A stretch of 64,000 nucleotides of DNA from Aurantimonas coralicida_A (GCF_036016755.1 NZ_JAYXIH010000002.1:124001-188000); one strand, 5' to 3'. Shown: positions 53,080 to 62,516, counted from the first letter of the stretch. Notes: a model not told the origin generated them from the sequence alone. Numbers and translations: made by a program.

Positions 53080-53664
53080 TTAGGTCGCCGGTTTCAGGGA
53101 CGCGGAGTCGGACGCGGCCACCAGAAAGCGCAAAACCGTCTCGCCCATGGCCCGCTCTTCTTCGAGCGTGAAGCCGTCCGGCGTCTCGAACGGGGCGGAG
53201 ACCGCCTCCTCGACCACTACGAGCGCGCCCGGCTTCAGCCAGCCGCCATCGCGGGCGGAGACCAGCGCTGCCTCGCCGAGCCGCTGGCCGTAGGGCGGAT
53301 CGGCGAAGAGACAGGAGAATGGCTCCATCGTGCTGACGCCGCCGAGCCGGGTCGCATCGCGCCGAAAGATCTTCGATCGCCCCTGCAGCCCGAAGGCCTC
53401 GACATTCTCGCGCACGAGCCCCCGGCCCTCGACACCCTCCTCGATGAAGAGACAAAAGCGAGCGCCACGTGACAAGGCTTCCAATCCCAGCGCGCCGGTA
53501 CCCGCGAACAGATCGAGCACCCGGGACCCATCAAGGGTGAAGCCGCCCCTATGGGCCAGCACGTTGAACAGGGTCTCGCGGTTACGATCCGTGGTCGGGC
53601 GGATCGCGTCGGTCTTCGGTGTCGCCAGGTGGCGGCCGCGAAATTCACCCCCGACGATGCGCAT
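53080..53664 (-). CDS. rsmD: 16S rRNA (guanine(966)-N(2))-methyltransferase
   Basis: SAM-dependent methyltransferase modifying G966 of 16S rRNA, 194 residues. It has the RIVGGEFRGR start, the RPTTDRNRETLFNVL segment, the SAM site LDLFAGTGALGLEALSRGA and the catalytic FADPPYGQRL (DPPY) motif. It follows rluB by only 6 bases, so two ribosomal RNA modifiers share an operon. Confidence 0.95.
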   Translation of the reverse strand: MRIVGGEFRGRHLATPKTDAIRPTTDRNRETLFNVLAHRGGFTLDGSRVLDLFAGTGALGLEALSRGARFCLFIEEGVEGRGLVRENVEAFGLQGRSKIFRRDATRLGGVSTMEPFSCLFADPPYGQRLGEAALVSARDGGWLKPGALVVVEEAVSAPFETPDGFTLEEERAMGETVLRFLVAASDSASLKPAT

Positions 53665-53670
53665 CGCGGC

Positions 53671-55368
53671 TCAGCCCTTGCGCGGCGGTCGCGGGCCGCG
53701 CGGTCTATCGCCGCCCTCCCGCCCGGTCGAGCCGGCGCCGGCCGATGGCCTGCCCCCGCCTCCCGGTCCCCGGCGCTGCGGCCGGTCCTGAGCCGCCAGC
53801 CCCTTCTTCGTGCCCTGTGGCCGCGCGCCCGGCGCCATCCAGACATTGGCCGAACGCTTGCCTTCCCCGAACGGCTTCTTGGCTGCCGACTTGTCACCAT
53901 CGGCAGATGCCGCGCCGCGATCGCCATAGGGTTTCTTCGGACCGTCGAAGCGCTTGCCGGCGCCGCCGCGCTCCGGCCTGTCCGGCCGCTCTCCGCGCTG
54001 CGGACGCGGTGCGCGCGTGTCCAGGCGGCCGAGGGCATCCTCGCGCTTGGCCTCACGGGCGCGCTTCTTGTTCGGCGCCGTTTCGCTGGCGGAAATCCAG
54101 TCGCCGCGCTTGATCGGCCGCAAATCCTCGTTCGGCTGTTCGGCCTCGACCGGCTTGTTGGAGAAGGGCTTGGCGACAGGCGCGTCGAAGTCGGCTCCGG
54201 CCTCCTCGATCAGGCGGTCACCAAGCTGGTCGCGCAGAGTCCGTCCCTTGATCTCCTGCACCGAGCCTTCGGGGAGATCGCCGAGCTGGAAGGGGCCGAA
54301 GGACAGCCGGATCAAGCGGTTCACGTCCAGGCCGAGATGCGCGAGGACGCGTTTGACCTCGCGGTTCTTGCCTTCGCGCAGGCCCAGCGTCAGCCAGACA
54401 TTGGAGCCCTGCTCGCGGTCGAGACTGGCCTCGATCGCGCCATAGAAGACGCCATCGATGGCGATGCCCTGACGCAGCTCGTCGAGGCGCGCCTGATTGA
54501 TCGCGCCATGGGCGCGGACGCGGTAGCGGCGCAGCCACCCGGTCGCGGGCAGTTCGAGGATGCGCGCCAGACCCCCGTCATTGGTCAGGAGCAGCAGGCC
54601 CTCGGTGGTGATATCGAGCCGGCCGACGGTGAGGACGCGCGGCATATCCTTCGGTAATCGCTCGAAGACGGTCGGACGCCCTTCCGGATCGCGGTTCGTC
54701 GTGACCGTCCCGGCCGGCTTGTGAAACAGCCACAAGCGCGTGCGCTCGATCGCCGGCAGCGGTGCGCCGTCGATCTCGATCCTGTCGGCGGCGGTTACGT
54801 CCAGCGCCGGCGTGTCGAGCACCTTGCCGTTCACCCGCACCCGGCCGTCGGCGATCATGCCCTCGGCGTCGCGGCGCGAGGCGATGCCCGCCCGCGCCAG
54901 CCGCCGGGCGATCCGCATCTTGCCCGGCATCGTCGCTTCCGCGTCGGCGCTCGCAGGACGATCCGTCCGTGGTGGCCGTCTTTCTTTGTCCGCAGGCCTT
55001 GGCTTGCGCTCGGCTTTCCCGGAATCATGAGCGAGCTGTCCGTAGCTGCGCGGCTTCGACGCCGCGCCGTCGCCGCTCTCGCTTCGTGGCCCGCCATGGG
55101 AGGCCATTCCCCGGCTGCGCGGCGTGAACGGCTTGCGCTCGCCGTCGGCGCCGGCGCCACCGGCGCGGCCGGTTCGCGGCTTGTCCGATGAGAGACGGTC
55201 ACCGCGTGACTTGCCGGCATCCGGCCGATCGCCAGTCCGGGCCTCGGCGCGCGGCCGGAACGGGCGGTTTTCGCCGCCACCGCCACTCTTGCCGCCGCGC
55301 GCACCGCCGCCGTCACCCGGTTTGCGGCCGCGGCCTTTCCTGTCGTCGCCGTTCGTCGTATCGCTCAT
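53671..55368 (-). CDS. rluB: 23S rRNA pseudouridine synthase, RluB type, with long disordered ends
   Basis: Makes a pseudouridine in 23S rRNA. 565 residues: a Gly/Arg/Lys/Pro-rich tail of about 145 residues, an S4 RNA-binding domain (about 149-200, MRIARRLARAGIASRRDAEGM), the catalytic core with D252 in GRLDITTEGLLLL, and a second low-complexity basic tail from about 400 to the end. The core is the normal RsuA/RluB size (about 250 residues), so half the protein is probably disordered RNA-binding extension. Divergent from tadA. Confidence 0.93.
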   Translation of the reverse strand: MSDTTNGDDRKGRGRKPGDGGGARGGKSGGGGENRPFRPRAEARTGDRPDAGKSRGDRLSSDKPRTGRAGGAGADGERKPFTPRSRGMASHGGPRSESGDGAASKPRSYGQLAHDSGKAERKPRPADKERRPPRTDRPASADAEATMPGKMRIARRLARAGIASRRDAEGMIADGRVRVNGKVLDTPALDVTAADRIEIDGAPLPAIERTRLWLFHKPAGTVTTNRDPEGRPTVFERLPKDMPRVLTVGRLDITTEGLLLLTNDGGLARILELPATGWLRRYRVRAHGAINQARLDELRQGIAIDGVFYGAIEASLDREQGSNVWLTLGLREGKNREVKRVLAHLGLDVNRLIRLSFGPFQLGDLPEGSVQEIKGRTLRDQLGDRLIEEAGADFDAPVAKPFSNKPVEAEQPNEDLRPIKRGDWISASETAPNKKRAREAKREDALGRLDTRAPRPQRGERPDRPERGGAGKRFDGPKKPYGDRGAASADGDKSAAKKPFGEGKRSANVWMAPGARPQGTKKGLAAQDRPQRRGPGGGGRPSAGAGSTGREGGDRPRGPRPPRKG

Positions 55369-55567
55369 GCCATTGCCTTTGCTGCGGCGGACCCTGGCCT
55401 CGGGAACCCCTCAGATCGAATAAAATTTGCCTTTGTCCGGCATGCCGGATCGGCTGGAAAGACCGGTCTGCGGCGCGGCGAAGGGCGCGACGAGCTTCAG
55501 TCGATCCGCGCACCGACCGTGGATCGCTCTAACAGGTCGTCACCCCTGGAGCGAGAGGAACCCGACG

Positions 55568-56014
55568 GTGGCCAGTCAGAATTTCATGGATGTCGCGCTC
55601 GAAGAAGCCCGCGACGCGGCCGAACGCGGCGAGACGCCGGTCGGCGCCGTGTTGGTGCGAAACGGCGAAATCCTCGCCCGGGCCGGCAACGAAACGCGCC
55701 AACGCCACGATCCGACCGCTCATGCCGAAATCCTCGCTATCCGCGCTGGCGCAACGGCGCTCGGCTCGGAACGGCTGCCGGACTGCGATCTCTATGTAAC
55801 GCTGGAGCCCTGCGCCATGTGCGCCGCGGCGATCTCCTTCGCGCGAATCCGGCGGCTCTATTTCGGCGCCAGCGACCCGAAGGGCGGCGCCGTCGAGGCA
55901 GGTCCGCGTTTCTTCAGTCAGCCCACCTGCCATCATGCGCCGGAGGTCTATGCGGGCATCGCGGAAAGTGCGAGCGCAACGATCCTGCGCGATTTCTTCC
56001 GCGCCAGACGATGA
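55568..56014 (+). CDS. tadA: tRNA-specific adenosine deaminase (TadA-like)
   Basis: Converts A34 to inosine in tRNA-Arg(ACG) so that one tRNA reads several codons. 148 residues. Zinc ligands H52 in TAHAE with catalytic E54, and C82 and C85 in EPCAMC. The GTG start at 55568 follows GAGAGGAA; it gives VASQNFMDVAL. Related nucleoside deaminases exist, but the arrangement of motifs and place beside rluB fit TadA. Confidence 0.9.
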   Translation: MASQNFMDVALEEARDAAERGETPVGAVLVRNGEILARAGNETRQRHDPTAHAEILAIRAGATALGSERLPDCDLYVTLEPCAMCAAAISFARIRRLYFGASDPKGGAVEAGPRFFSQPTCHHAPEVYAGIAESASATILRDFFRARR

Positions 56015-56049
56015 GACCGGCACGTCGCGCAACGCAATAGCCCGCTACG

Positions 56050-56070
56050 ACCGGGGTGTCCCGCCCCGGT
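56050..56070. terminator. Hairpin between tadA and the convergent lipoprotein gene
   Basis: ACCGGGG (56050-56056) and CCCCGGT (56064-56070) are perfect complements around a 7-base loop, in the 58-base space between two convergent stop codons. It lacks a T-run on either strand, so bidirectional termination is plausible but not proven. Confidence 0.5.
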
Positions 56071-56072
56071 GA

Positions 56073-56750
56073 TCAGAACGGCAGCAGGTTGCGGATTTTC
56101 GAACCGATACTGCCGTCGCTGCCGCGCATTCTCCGCTCCTTGACGCTCTCGTCCTCGCCCGGATCGCCGACCGGCGCCGTGGCCGCTGGCTTGCGATAGG
56201 CAATCGGCGGCTCGCTCAGATATTTGCGCTGGGTCGCGCTGCCCTGCTGACTGTCGCGCTGGCGCTGACGAATGAGTTCGCCGCGGCTGCGAAGTTCTCC
56301 AGGCGAAAGCGTGGTGTCGGGCCTGCCATTGTCGAATTTGTAACCGTTACCGCCCGCGCGATCGAGATAGGCTTGGGTCACGCCTTCCTTGCGCGCCGTC
56401 GCAACGTCGGCCGGCACCGGGCCATCGCCCTGATAGGCGGCCGCCTGCAGACGCGCCGCGCGCTGCTCCGGCGATTCTGGCCAGTTAGGGTCGCCAGTGG
56501 TGTTGCGGGTTGCCTGCGGCGGCGGCAAAATGCTGGTGTTCTCAGGCTTCACCAATTCCGGTCGCGGGGCGTAGGCGATCTGGGTGGCATCGCTGCTGCC
56601 CCCAAGGGAAACCACGTTGTTGAGATCGTCGAACAGCGTCTCGCCCTGCGACTTGCCGGTGCCGTAGGTCGGTCCGAGACAGCCGGAGAGGGCCAGCGCG
56701 ACCGCGCCGATGGCCATCGCGTGAAACGCGAATCGAACTGTCTTCGTCAT
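56073..56750 (-). CDS. Conserved alphaproteobacterial lipoprotein of unknown function
   Basis: 225-residue protein with a lipoprotein signal peptide: hydrophobic AFHAMAIGAVALALSGC, where LSGC is the lipobox. The mature part is rich in proline, glycine and glutamine, with ILPPPQATRNT, NWPESPEQRAARLQAAAY and a KFDNGRPDTTLSPGELRSRG segment, and no known enzyme domain. The position after ileS suggests membership of a lipoprotein family found there in Rhizobiales, possibly related to the BamF/DUF3035 group, but I cannot verify this. ATG at 56750 follows GGGGGCC. Confidence 0.75.
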   Translation of the reverse strand: MTKTVRFAFHAMAIGAVALALSGCLGPTYGTGKSQGETLFDDLNNVVSLGGSSDATQIAYAPRPELVKPENTSILPPPQATRNTTGDPNWPESPEQRAARLQAAAYQGDGPVPADVATARKEGVTQAYLDRAGGNGYKFDNGRPDTTLSPGELRSRGELIRQRQRDSQQGSATQRKYLSEPPIAYRKPAATAPVGDPGEDESVKERRMRGSDGSIGSKIRNLLPF

Positions 56751-56951
56751 ACGGTACGGCCCCCTAGCCGAATTTGCCGCCCTCATGTCAGCGGAGGGGC
56801 GGCGGCCGGCACTCGCCGGACGCGGCCCGCGCATGCCACGAAATTCAGGCGAATTCCGGGCGCATTTTTAAGCCGCTCTCCATCACCGCGCAAGCGCGGT
56901 TGGCAGTTTTACCCCGCCATCTTCGATGGGAGAGCCGTCCACCGGCGCAAT

Positions 56952-59900
56952 TCACGAGCCTACCGAGAACCCTGGGGTCTCCTGGAGGACGCGCGCGGGG
57001 GTAACGCCCAATTCCCGCAAGGCCGCCGCGTCGCGCGCCGAAACGTCGGGGAATTGCGGATCCGATCCGACATCGTCGGTGATCTTCCAGGACCGGGCGC
57101 ATTTCGTCCCTTGCGCCTTTCGGAAGATAACTGCGATGCCGGGCGTGTCGGCCAGGCGGAAGGCCTCGGCCGGCGCCGGCTCGCCGGAGATTTCGAGGCC
57201 GCTGGTGATGGCGATCTCGGCGAAATCGACGGACGCGGCGAGCGCGCGCAGATCGGCGTCGTCGAGATGGAGGACAGGTGCGGCCTCCAGCGACGAGCCA
57301 ATGGTCTTTGCGCGCCGCTGTTCCTCCAGCGCGCCCATGACGACGCGGCGGACTCGGCGCAGCTTTTGCCAGCGGGCGGCAAGCGCGTCGTCGCGCCAGG
57401 CCGGATCGACATCGCGGAAGGATTCCAGATGCACCGACCGCGCCTCCGGATAACGCGACAGCCACGCCTCCTCCATTGTGAAGGGCAGCATCGGTGCGAG
57501 CCAGGTGACCAGATGGTCGAACAGCGTCCGCACGACCTGCAGCGCGGCCTTGCGGCGGACCGCCGAGGGCGGATCGCAGTAGAGCGAATCCTTGCGGATA
57601 TCGAAGTAGAAGGCCGACAGCTCGACCACGACGAAATCGAGCAACGCCCGGCTGATCCGCTTGAAATCGAAGCTGTCGTAGCCCTTGCGGACCACCTCAT
57701 CGAGCTCGGCGAGCCGGTGCAGCATCAGCCGCTCCAGCTCCGGCATCTCGGCCAGCGGCACCGTTTCACCGGTGTCGTGGGCAAGTGTCCCGAGCATCCA
57801 GCGCATGGTGTTGCGCAGCTTGCGGTAGCTGTCGATGTTGGTCTGCAGGATCGTCTTGCCGAGCCGCAGATCCTCCGAATAGTCGGAACTGACCACCCAC
57901 AGCCGCAGGATGTCGGCGCCGGACTGCTTGATGACGTCCTGGGGGGTCACGACGTTGCCGAGGGACTTCGACATCTTGCGCCCCTCCTCGTCCATGACGA
58001 AGCCATGGGTCAGCACCGCGTCATAGGGCGCCCGGCCGCGCGTGGCGCAGGATTCCAGCAGCGAGGAGTGAAACCAGCCGCGATGCTGGTCGGAGCCTTC
58101 GAGATAAAGGTCGGCCGGCCATTTGAGGTCGGGCCGCTTTTCGAGGCAGAAGGCATGGGTCGAGCCGGAATCGAACCATACGTCGAGGATATCGCGGACC
58201 ATCGTCCACTTCTGCGAATCGTGTTCGTTGCCGAGGAAGCGCTCCTTGGCACCGTCGGCGAACCAGGCATCAGCGCCCTCTTCCGCGAAGGCTTCCAGGA
58301 TGCGAGCGTTCACCGCATCGTCCTTGAGGATCTCGCCATTCTCGTCGGCGAAGACGCAGATCGGCACGCCCCAGGCGCGCTGGCGGGACAGCACCCAGTC
58401 CGGTCGATCCGCGATCATGCCGCGCAGCCGGTTCTGGCCCGATGTCGGCACGAAGCGGGTGGCGTCGATGGCGGTCAGCGCGCGGGAGCGGAGTGTGTCC
58501 GGATGATCCAAAAGCATGGCCTTTGCAATGCTTTCATCCTGTATTCCATAACCGCCGAGATCCTTGTCCATATGGACGAACCATTGCGGGGTGTTGCGGA
58601 AGATTACCGGTTTCTTGGAGCGCCAGGAATGCGGGTACTGATGCTTCAGACGGCCACGGGCGAGCAGGTTGCCGGCCTCGATCAGCGCGGCGATGACACG
58701 CTTGTTGGCGTCGCCCTTCTTGCCCTTGTCGTCGATGACGCGCGCGGGACCGCCCTCGGCGTCCGGACCGAAGCCCGGCACGTCCTTGGTGTAGAAGCCG
58801 TCGTCGTCGACGGTGAACGGGATCGCCGTGTCGATGCCGCGCGCTTCGAGATCGCGGCGGGCGGCCATCCAGGCATCGAAATCCTCGCGGCCGTGGCCCG
58901 GCGCGGTGTGGACGAAGCCGGTGCCAGCCTCGTCGGTGACGTGATCGCCGGCGAGGAGGGGGACCGAGAACTCATATCCTCCGCCAACGCCGGCGAGCGG
59001 GTGAAAGCAGGCCATACCGAAAAGTGCAGTTGCTTTCACGTCCCTCAGTCTTTTCGTCCCGCCTTCCGGAACGCGCGCCTTAGCGAAAACGTCAGCTGCG
59101 AGAGCATCTGCCAAGATCAGTTTTTCGCCGTGCTTGGCCCAGCGTGGGTTCTCAGCATCTTCTGACGCTGTGACCTCATAGAGCCCATAGGCAATGCGTG
59201 GAGAATAAGCGATTGCGCGGTTGCCCGGCATTGTCCATGGCGTCGTCGTCCAGATGACGACGGACGCGTTCATGAACTCATCTGGATTGTCGCCACCCTC
59301 GCCGACAGTTCCGCCCGCCTCGGATACCGCGAACTTCACCCAGACTGTATCGCTCTCGTGGTCGTGGTATTCGACCTCGGCCTCGGCCAGCGCGGTCTTT
59401 TCCACCACCGACCACATGATCGGCTTGGAGCCGCGATAAAGCTGGCCCGACATGGCGAATTTCAACAACTCGCCGGCGATCACCGACTCGGCCCCATAGG
59501 CCATGGTCAGATACGGGTCCTTGAAGTCGCCCTCGACGCCGAGGCGGCGGAACTCCTCAGTCTGCACCCCCACCCAATGGGCGGCGAAGTCGCGGCATTC
59601 CTTGCGGAACTCGTTGACCGGCACCTCGTCCTTGTTCTTGCCCTTTGCCCGATACTGCTCCTCGATCTTCCACTCGATCGGCAGGCCGTGACAGTCCCAG
59701 CCGGGGACGTAATTGGCGTCGTAACCGCGCATCTGGAACGAGCGGGTGATGACGTCCTTGAGGATCTTGTTGAGCGCGTGGCCGATATGCAGGTTGCCGT
59801 TGGCGTAGGGCGGCCCGTCATGCAGGACGTATTTCGGCCGGCCCTCGGACGCCTTGCGCAAGGTGCCGTAGAGATCCATCGCGTCCCATTTGGCGATCCA

Positions 59901-60026
59901 TTCCGGCTCGGCCTTGGGCAGGCCGGCGCGCATCGGAAAATCGGTCTCGGGCAGGAACAGCGTCTTGGAATAATCGACGGCGCCGTCGGAATCTGTCGTC
60001 TTGGTGTCGCTCATGATGTCAGCCAT
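56952..60026 (-). CDS. ileS: Isoleucyl-tRNA synthetase
   Basis: Charges tRNA-Ile with isoleucine, with editing of valine. About 1024 residues, class I synthetase. The HIGH motif is at residues 80-83 (NLHIGHALNK), the editing domain lies about 200-420, and KMSKS starts at K684 (GRKMSKSLGN). The C-terminal segment begins KCARSWK like the zinc-binding domain of other IleS proteins but keeps only one of the four cysteines; the following FPDVSARDAAALREL appears in the same place in related alphaproteobacteria. The ATG at 60026 is the better start; 60014 is a second in-frame ATG. Confidence 0.95.
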   Translation of the reverse strand: MADIMSDTKTTDSDGAVDYSKTLFLPETDFPMRAGLPKAEPEWIAKWDAMDLYGTLRKASEGRPKYVLHDGPPYANGNLHIGHALNKILKDVITRSFQMRGYDANYVPGWDCHGLPIEWKIEEQYRAKGKNKDEVPVNEFRKECRDFAAHWVGVQTEEFRRLGVEGDFKDPYLTMAYGAESVIAGELLKFAMSGQLYRGSKPIMWSVVEKTALAEAEVEYHDHESDTVWVKFAVSEAGGTVGEGGDNPDEFMNASVVIWTTTPWTMPGNRAIAYSPRIAYGLYEVTASEDAENPRWAKHGEKLILADALAADVFAKARVPEGGTKRLRDVKATALFGMACFHPLAGVGGGYEFSVPLLAGDHVTDEAGTGFVHTAPGHGREDFDAWMAARRDLEARGIDTAIPFTVDDDGFYTKDVPGFGPDAEGGPARVIDDKGKKGDANKRVIAALIEAGNLLARGRLKHQYPHSWRSKKPVIFRNTPQWFVHMDKDLGGYGIQDESIAKAMLLDHPDTLRSRALTAIDATRFVPTSGQNRLRGMIADRPDWVLSRQRAWGVPICVFADENGEILKDDAVNARILEAFAEEGADAWFADGAKERFLGNEHDSQKWTMVRDILDVWFDSGSTHAFCLEKRPDLKWPADLYLEGSDQHRGWFHSSLLESCATRGRAPYDAVLTHGFVMDEEGRKMSKSLGNVVTPQDVIKQSGADILRLWVVSSDYSEDLRLGKTILQTNIDSYRKLRNTMRWMLGTLAHDTGETVPLAEMPELERLMLHRLAELDEVVRKGYDSFDFKRISRALLDFVVVELSAFYFDIRKDSLYCDPPSAVRRKAALQVVRTLFDHLVTWLAPMLPFTMEEAWLSRYPEARSVHLESFRDVDPAWRDDALAARWQKLRRVRRVVMGALEEQRRAKTIGSSLEAAPVLHLDDADLRALAASVDFAEIAITSGLEISGEPAPAEAFRLADTPGIAVIFRKAQGTKCARSWKITDDVGSDPQFPDVSARDAAALRELGVTPARVLQETPGFSVGS

Positions 60027-60328
60027 GTCGTCCGCCGCGATCAAAGCACGGCACAAAGGAAAAAAGCGGTGGTGGCGCGGCGGCCGGCAAACCCGGACCC
60101 TCCCCGGCCGAGCCGGTCAGAAGGCCGGGCGGCTAATTCGTATGAAAACGGAATGCGCGCGCGGACTGAGCATGGCTCGAGCCTTTAGCAAGTCCGGCCA
60201 GCGAAGGAAAGGCGGGCGCGGTGGCCTGCCTCAAGGAGGCAAGCGCCACGTTGGCCTGGCGGGCCGAATGATATAATTTCGAACATCGGGGTCGGCACGC
60301 TTGCTCGACGCCCCGTAAGGAGGTCGCG
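60027..60328. other. Divergent region between ileS and a small membrane protein gene
   Basis: No gene is visible. It must contain the ileS promoter on the minus strand. For the plus strand a consensus TATAAT is at 60272-60277, with a weak CGTTGG at 17 bases before it. A small hairpin TGCCTC-AAG-GAGGCA is at 60227-60241. Confidence 0.5.
60272..60277 (+). promoter_or_regulatory. Consensus -10 (TATAAT) upstream of the 115-residue membrane protein
   Basis: TATAAT lies about 51 bases before the start codon. The corresponding -35 is weak, so the promoter is a suggestion only. Confidence 0.35.
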
Positions 60329-60676
60329 ATGCCCCATCTCTTTCGCTTTCTCGCCCGCAACGCGCTGATCGGCTTTTGTGCCGCCGCGTTCTTCGTCGCC
60401 GTGCTGGCGCTTGCCGATATCGGCGGTTTCGGGACGACGATCGCCCGCTCGGATTCCGGCCCGCTGGCGATCGGGCTGGTCATCTATTTCCTCGGCCTGA
60501 CCTTTTCGAGCGTTCAGATCGGCATGGTGATCATGCTCAACGGGCGCTTTCCCGACGATGACGAGGGGCCGAAGGGCGGCAAACGCAAACGCTTGGCCGG
60601 ATGGTTCTCTCCGCCGGCCGCTCGCTCGCCGATTATGGTGTCGGCTCCGGCGCCGAGACCAAGGCAGGCCGGCTAA
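60329..60676 (+). CDS. Small membrane protein of unknown function
   Basis: 115 residues with two hydrophobic helices (about 10-32 and 45-70) and a basic, proline-rich tail. A strong GGAGGTCGCG ribosome site precedes the ATG. Similar short two-helix proteins are found in Rhizobiales but I do not recognise a named family. Its stop overlaps the end of the convergent ribF by 4 bases. Confidence 0.75.
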   Translation: MPHLFRFLARNALIGFCAAAFFVAVLALADIGGFGTTIARSDSGPLAIGLVIYFLGLTFSSVQIGMVIMLNGRFPDDDEGPKGGKRKRLAGWFSPPAARSPIMVSAPAPRPRQAG

Positions 60677-61656
60677 AACGCGATCGCGTTGTCCAGCGGC
60701 GAGAGCGGCGCCACGCCGGCGAGTACCGCCTTCGCCTCTTCGGCATCTCGGTCCATCTGGGCGACAAGGGCCTCGGCACTCTCGAAACGTGCCTCGCCGC
60801 GCAAAAAGGCGAAGATCGAGACGTCGACCGTTTCGCTATAGAGATCGCCGGAAAAGTCGAACAGGAACGTCTCGAACAATGTCGCGCCATTGTCGAAGGT
60901 CGGGCGGCGGCCGAAGCTGGCGACGCCGTCATGCAGCGTGCCGTCGGCGCGGCGCAGGCGCACGGCATAGATGCCGTGCTTCAGCATCTCGTCGGGCTCA
61001 AGCACCAGATTAGCGGTCGGATAGCCGAGGCTGCGGCCGAGCTTCTGGCCGTGGACGATCTCGCCGCGGATGGTCCAGCGATAACCGAACTGGCCGGCCG
61101 CCGCCGCGACGTCGCCGGCTTCGAGAAGCGCACGGATACGGCTCGACGAGACTGTTTCTCCGCCCTCGTCGGCGAAAGCCGGCACCAGCGTCACGCCGAA
61201 GCCGTGGCGCGGGCCCGACTCGGCAAGCGTCTGCGGGGTGCCGCCGCGCTTGGCGCCGTAGTGAAAGTCGAAGCCGGCAACGACGTGATGGGATTTCAGG
61301 CAATCAACGAGAACGGTTTCGACGAAGGCCTCAGGCTCCAGCGCGGCAAAGGCCCGGTCGAAGGGCTGCTCGACCACGGCGTCGAACCCAAGCGCTCCGA
61401 GAAGCCGCGCTTTCATTGGCGCCGGGGTCAGTCGCGCAACTGGCAGGTCGGGACGGAAGACCGTGCGCGGATGCGGCTCGAAGGTGAGGCAGACGAGCGG
61501 CCGGCCCTCGGCCTCGGCCAATTCGCGCGCGACCGCGAGCACCGCCTGGTGGCCGCGATGGACGCCATCGAAATTGCCGACCGCGACGACGCAGCCCGCG
61601 AGGCTCTCGGGAATGTCCGCGATGCCGCCAAGCCGCAGCGCGGCGCCTTTCGTCAT
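60673..61656 (-). CDS. ribF: Bifunctional riboflavin kinase / FAD synthetase
   Basis: Makes FMN from riboflavin and FAD from FMN. 327 residues: an N-terminal nucleotidyltransferase domain (VAVGNFDGVHRGHQAV near residue 27, SSSRIRALLEAGD) and a C-terminal kinase domain from about 185 (KLGRSLGYPTANL, the GVASFGRRPTF segment). Full length. Starts at the ATG that overlaps the stop of the HAD gene (TCAT on the plus strand at 61653-61656). Confidence 0.95.
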   Translation of the reverse strand: MTKGAALRLGGIADIPESLAGCVVAVGNFDGVHRGHQAVLAVARELAEAEGRPLVCLTFEPHPRTVFRPDLPVARLTPAPMKARLLGALGFDAVVEQPFDRAFAALEPEAFVETVLVDCLKSHHVVAGFDFHYGAKRGGTPQTLAESGPRHGFGVTLVPAFADEGGETVSSSRIRALLEAGDVAAAAGQFGYRWTIRGEIVHGQKLGRSLGYPTANLVLEPDEMLKHGIYAVRLRRADGTLHDGVASFGRRPTFDNGATLFETFLFDFSGDLYSETVDVSIFAFLRGEARFESAEALVAQMDRDAEEAKAVLAGVAPLSPLDNAIAF

Positions 61657-62516
61657 GCCAGCGCCGCCATGAAAGTGCGGGCGTCGAGACCGCGTTCGCC
61701 CAAGACCCGCGCGACCGCCTCGGGGTCGGGGTCCGGTCCGCCGAACTCGTCGCCATGGACGCCGTCGGTAATCAGCAGCACGTCGATGCCGAAATCGTTG
61801 GCGCCCTTGATGTCGGTCATCAGGCCGTCGCCGATGGCGAGAATGCGCCCGCGATCGGACATGCCGGCCACGCGGGTCGCGACGTCGTAGATCGGCCGAT
61901 GCGGCTTGCCGGCGAGATGGACCGTCGCCCCGAGCGCGGCATAGTCACGCGCCAGCGCGCCGGCACAGTAGATCAGCCGGTCGCCACGATGCACGACGAG
62001 GTCAGGGTTGGCGCAGATCATCGGCAGGCCAAGGGAATGCAGCCGGGACAGCAGGTCGCTATAGTGGGCGGGCGTTTCCGTCTCGTCGTCGTAGAGGCCG
62101 GTCGCCACAACCACCGCCGCGTCCGCCTCGTCGACCCGCTCGACGCCGAGCCCGTCGAACAGCTCGATGTCCCGTGCCGGGCCGAGATGGAAGACCGGCC
62201 CGCCGGTCTCCGCGATCAGCGCGCGGGTGGCGTCGCCGGAGGTGACGACCGCATCATAGGCATCACGCGAAAACTCCAGCGCATCGAGTTGGTCGATGAC
62301 GCTGGCCGAGGGGCGCGGCGAATTGGTCAAAAGAACCACTTTGGCGCCCGCCGCGCGCGCCTCCGTCAAGGCGGCTTCGGCGGCCGGGTGCTTGCGCTCG
62401 CCATTGTGGACGACGCCCCATACGTCGCAGAACAGCGCCTCGTAGCCGCTAGAAATCTCGGCCAGAGCCTTTATCTTGCGACTGATGCCGGAATTACCGG
62501 GAGTGGTGATGTCCAT
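61653..62516 (-). CDS. HAD-superfamily phosphatase (TIGR01459 type)
   Basis: 287-residue HAD hydrolase of subclass IIA, similar to NagD/AraL-type phosphatases. The catalytic aspartates are in LFCDVWGVVHNG near residue 28, with LLTNSPRP as motif II, GKPHRPIYD as motif III and the AIGDGLMTDIKGAND block as motif IV. The ATG at 62516 is used; residues before it are shadow sequence. Overlap with ribF suggests co-transcription; a role as FMN phosphatase or general sugar-phosphate phosphatase is possible but not shown. Confidence 0.87.
   Translation of the reverse strand: MDITTPGNSGISRKIKALAEISSGYEALFCDVWGVVHNGERKHPAAEAALTEARAAGAKVVLLTNSPRPSASVIDQLDALEFSRDAYDAVVTSGDATRALIAETGGPVFHLGPARDIELFDGLGVERVDEADAAVVVATGLYDDETETPAHYSDLLSRLHSLGLPMICANPDLVVHRGDRLIYCAGALARDYAALGATVHLAGKPHRPIYDVATRVAGMSDRGRILAIGDGLMTDIKGANDFGIDVLLITDGVHGDEFGGPDPDPEAVARVLGERGLDARTFMAALA

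Noticed and set aside
56373..59165. 930-codon plus-strand frame
   Set aside because: Antisense to ileS and the lipoprotein gene, with no recognisable motif, while ileS on the other strand is complete.
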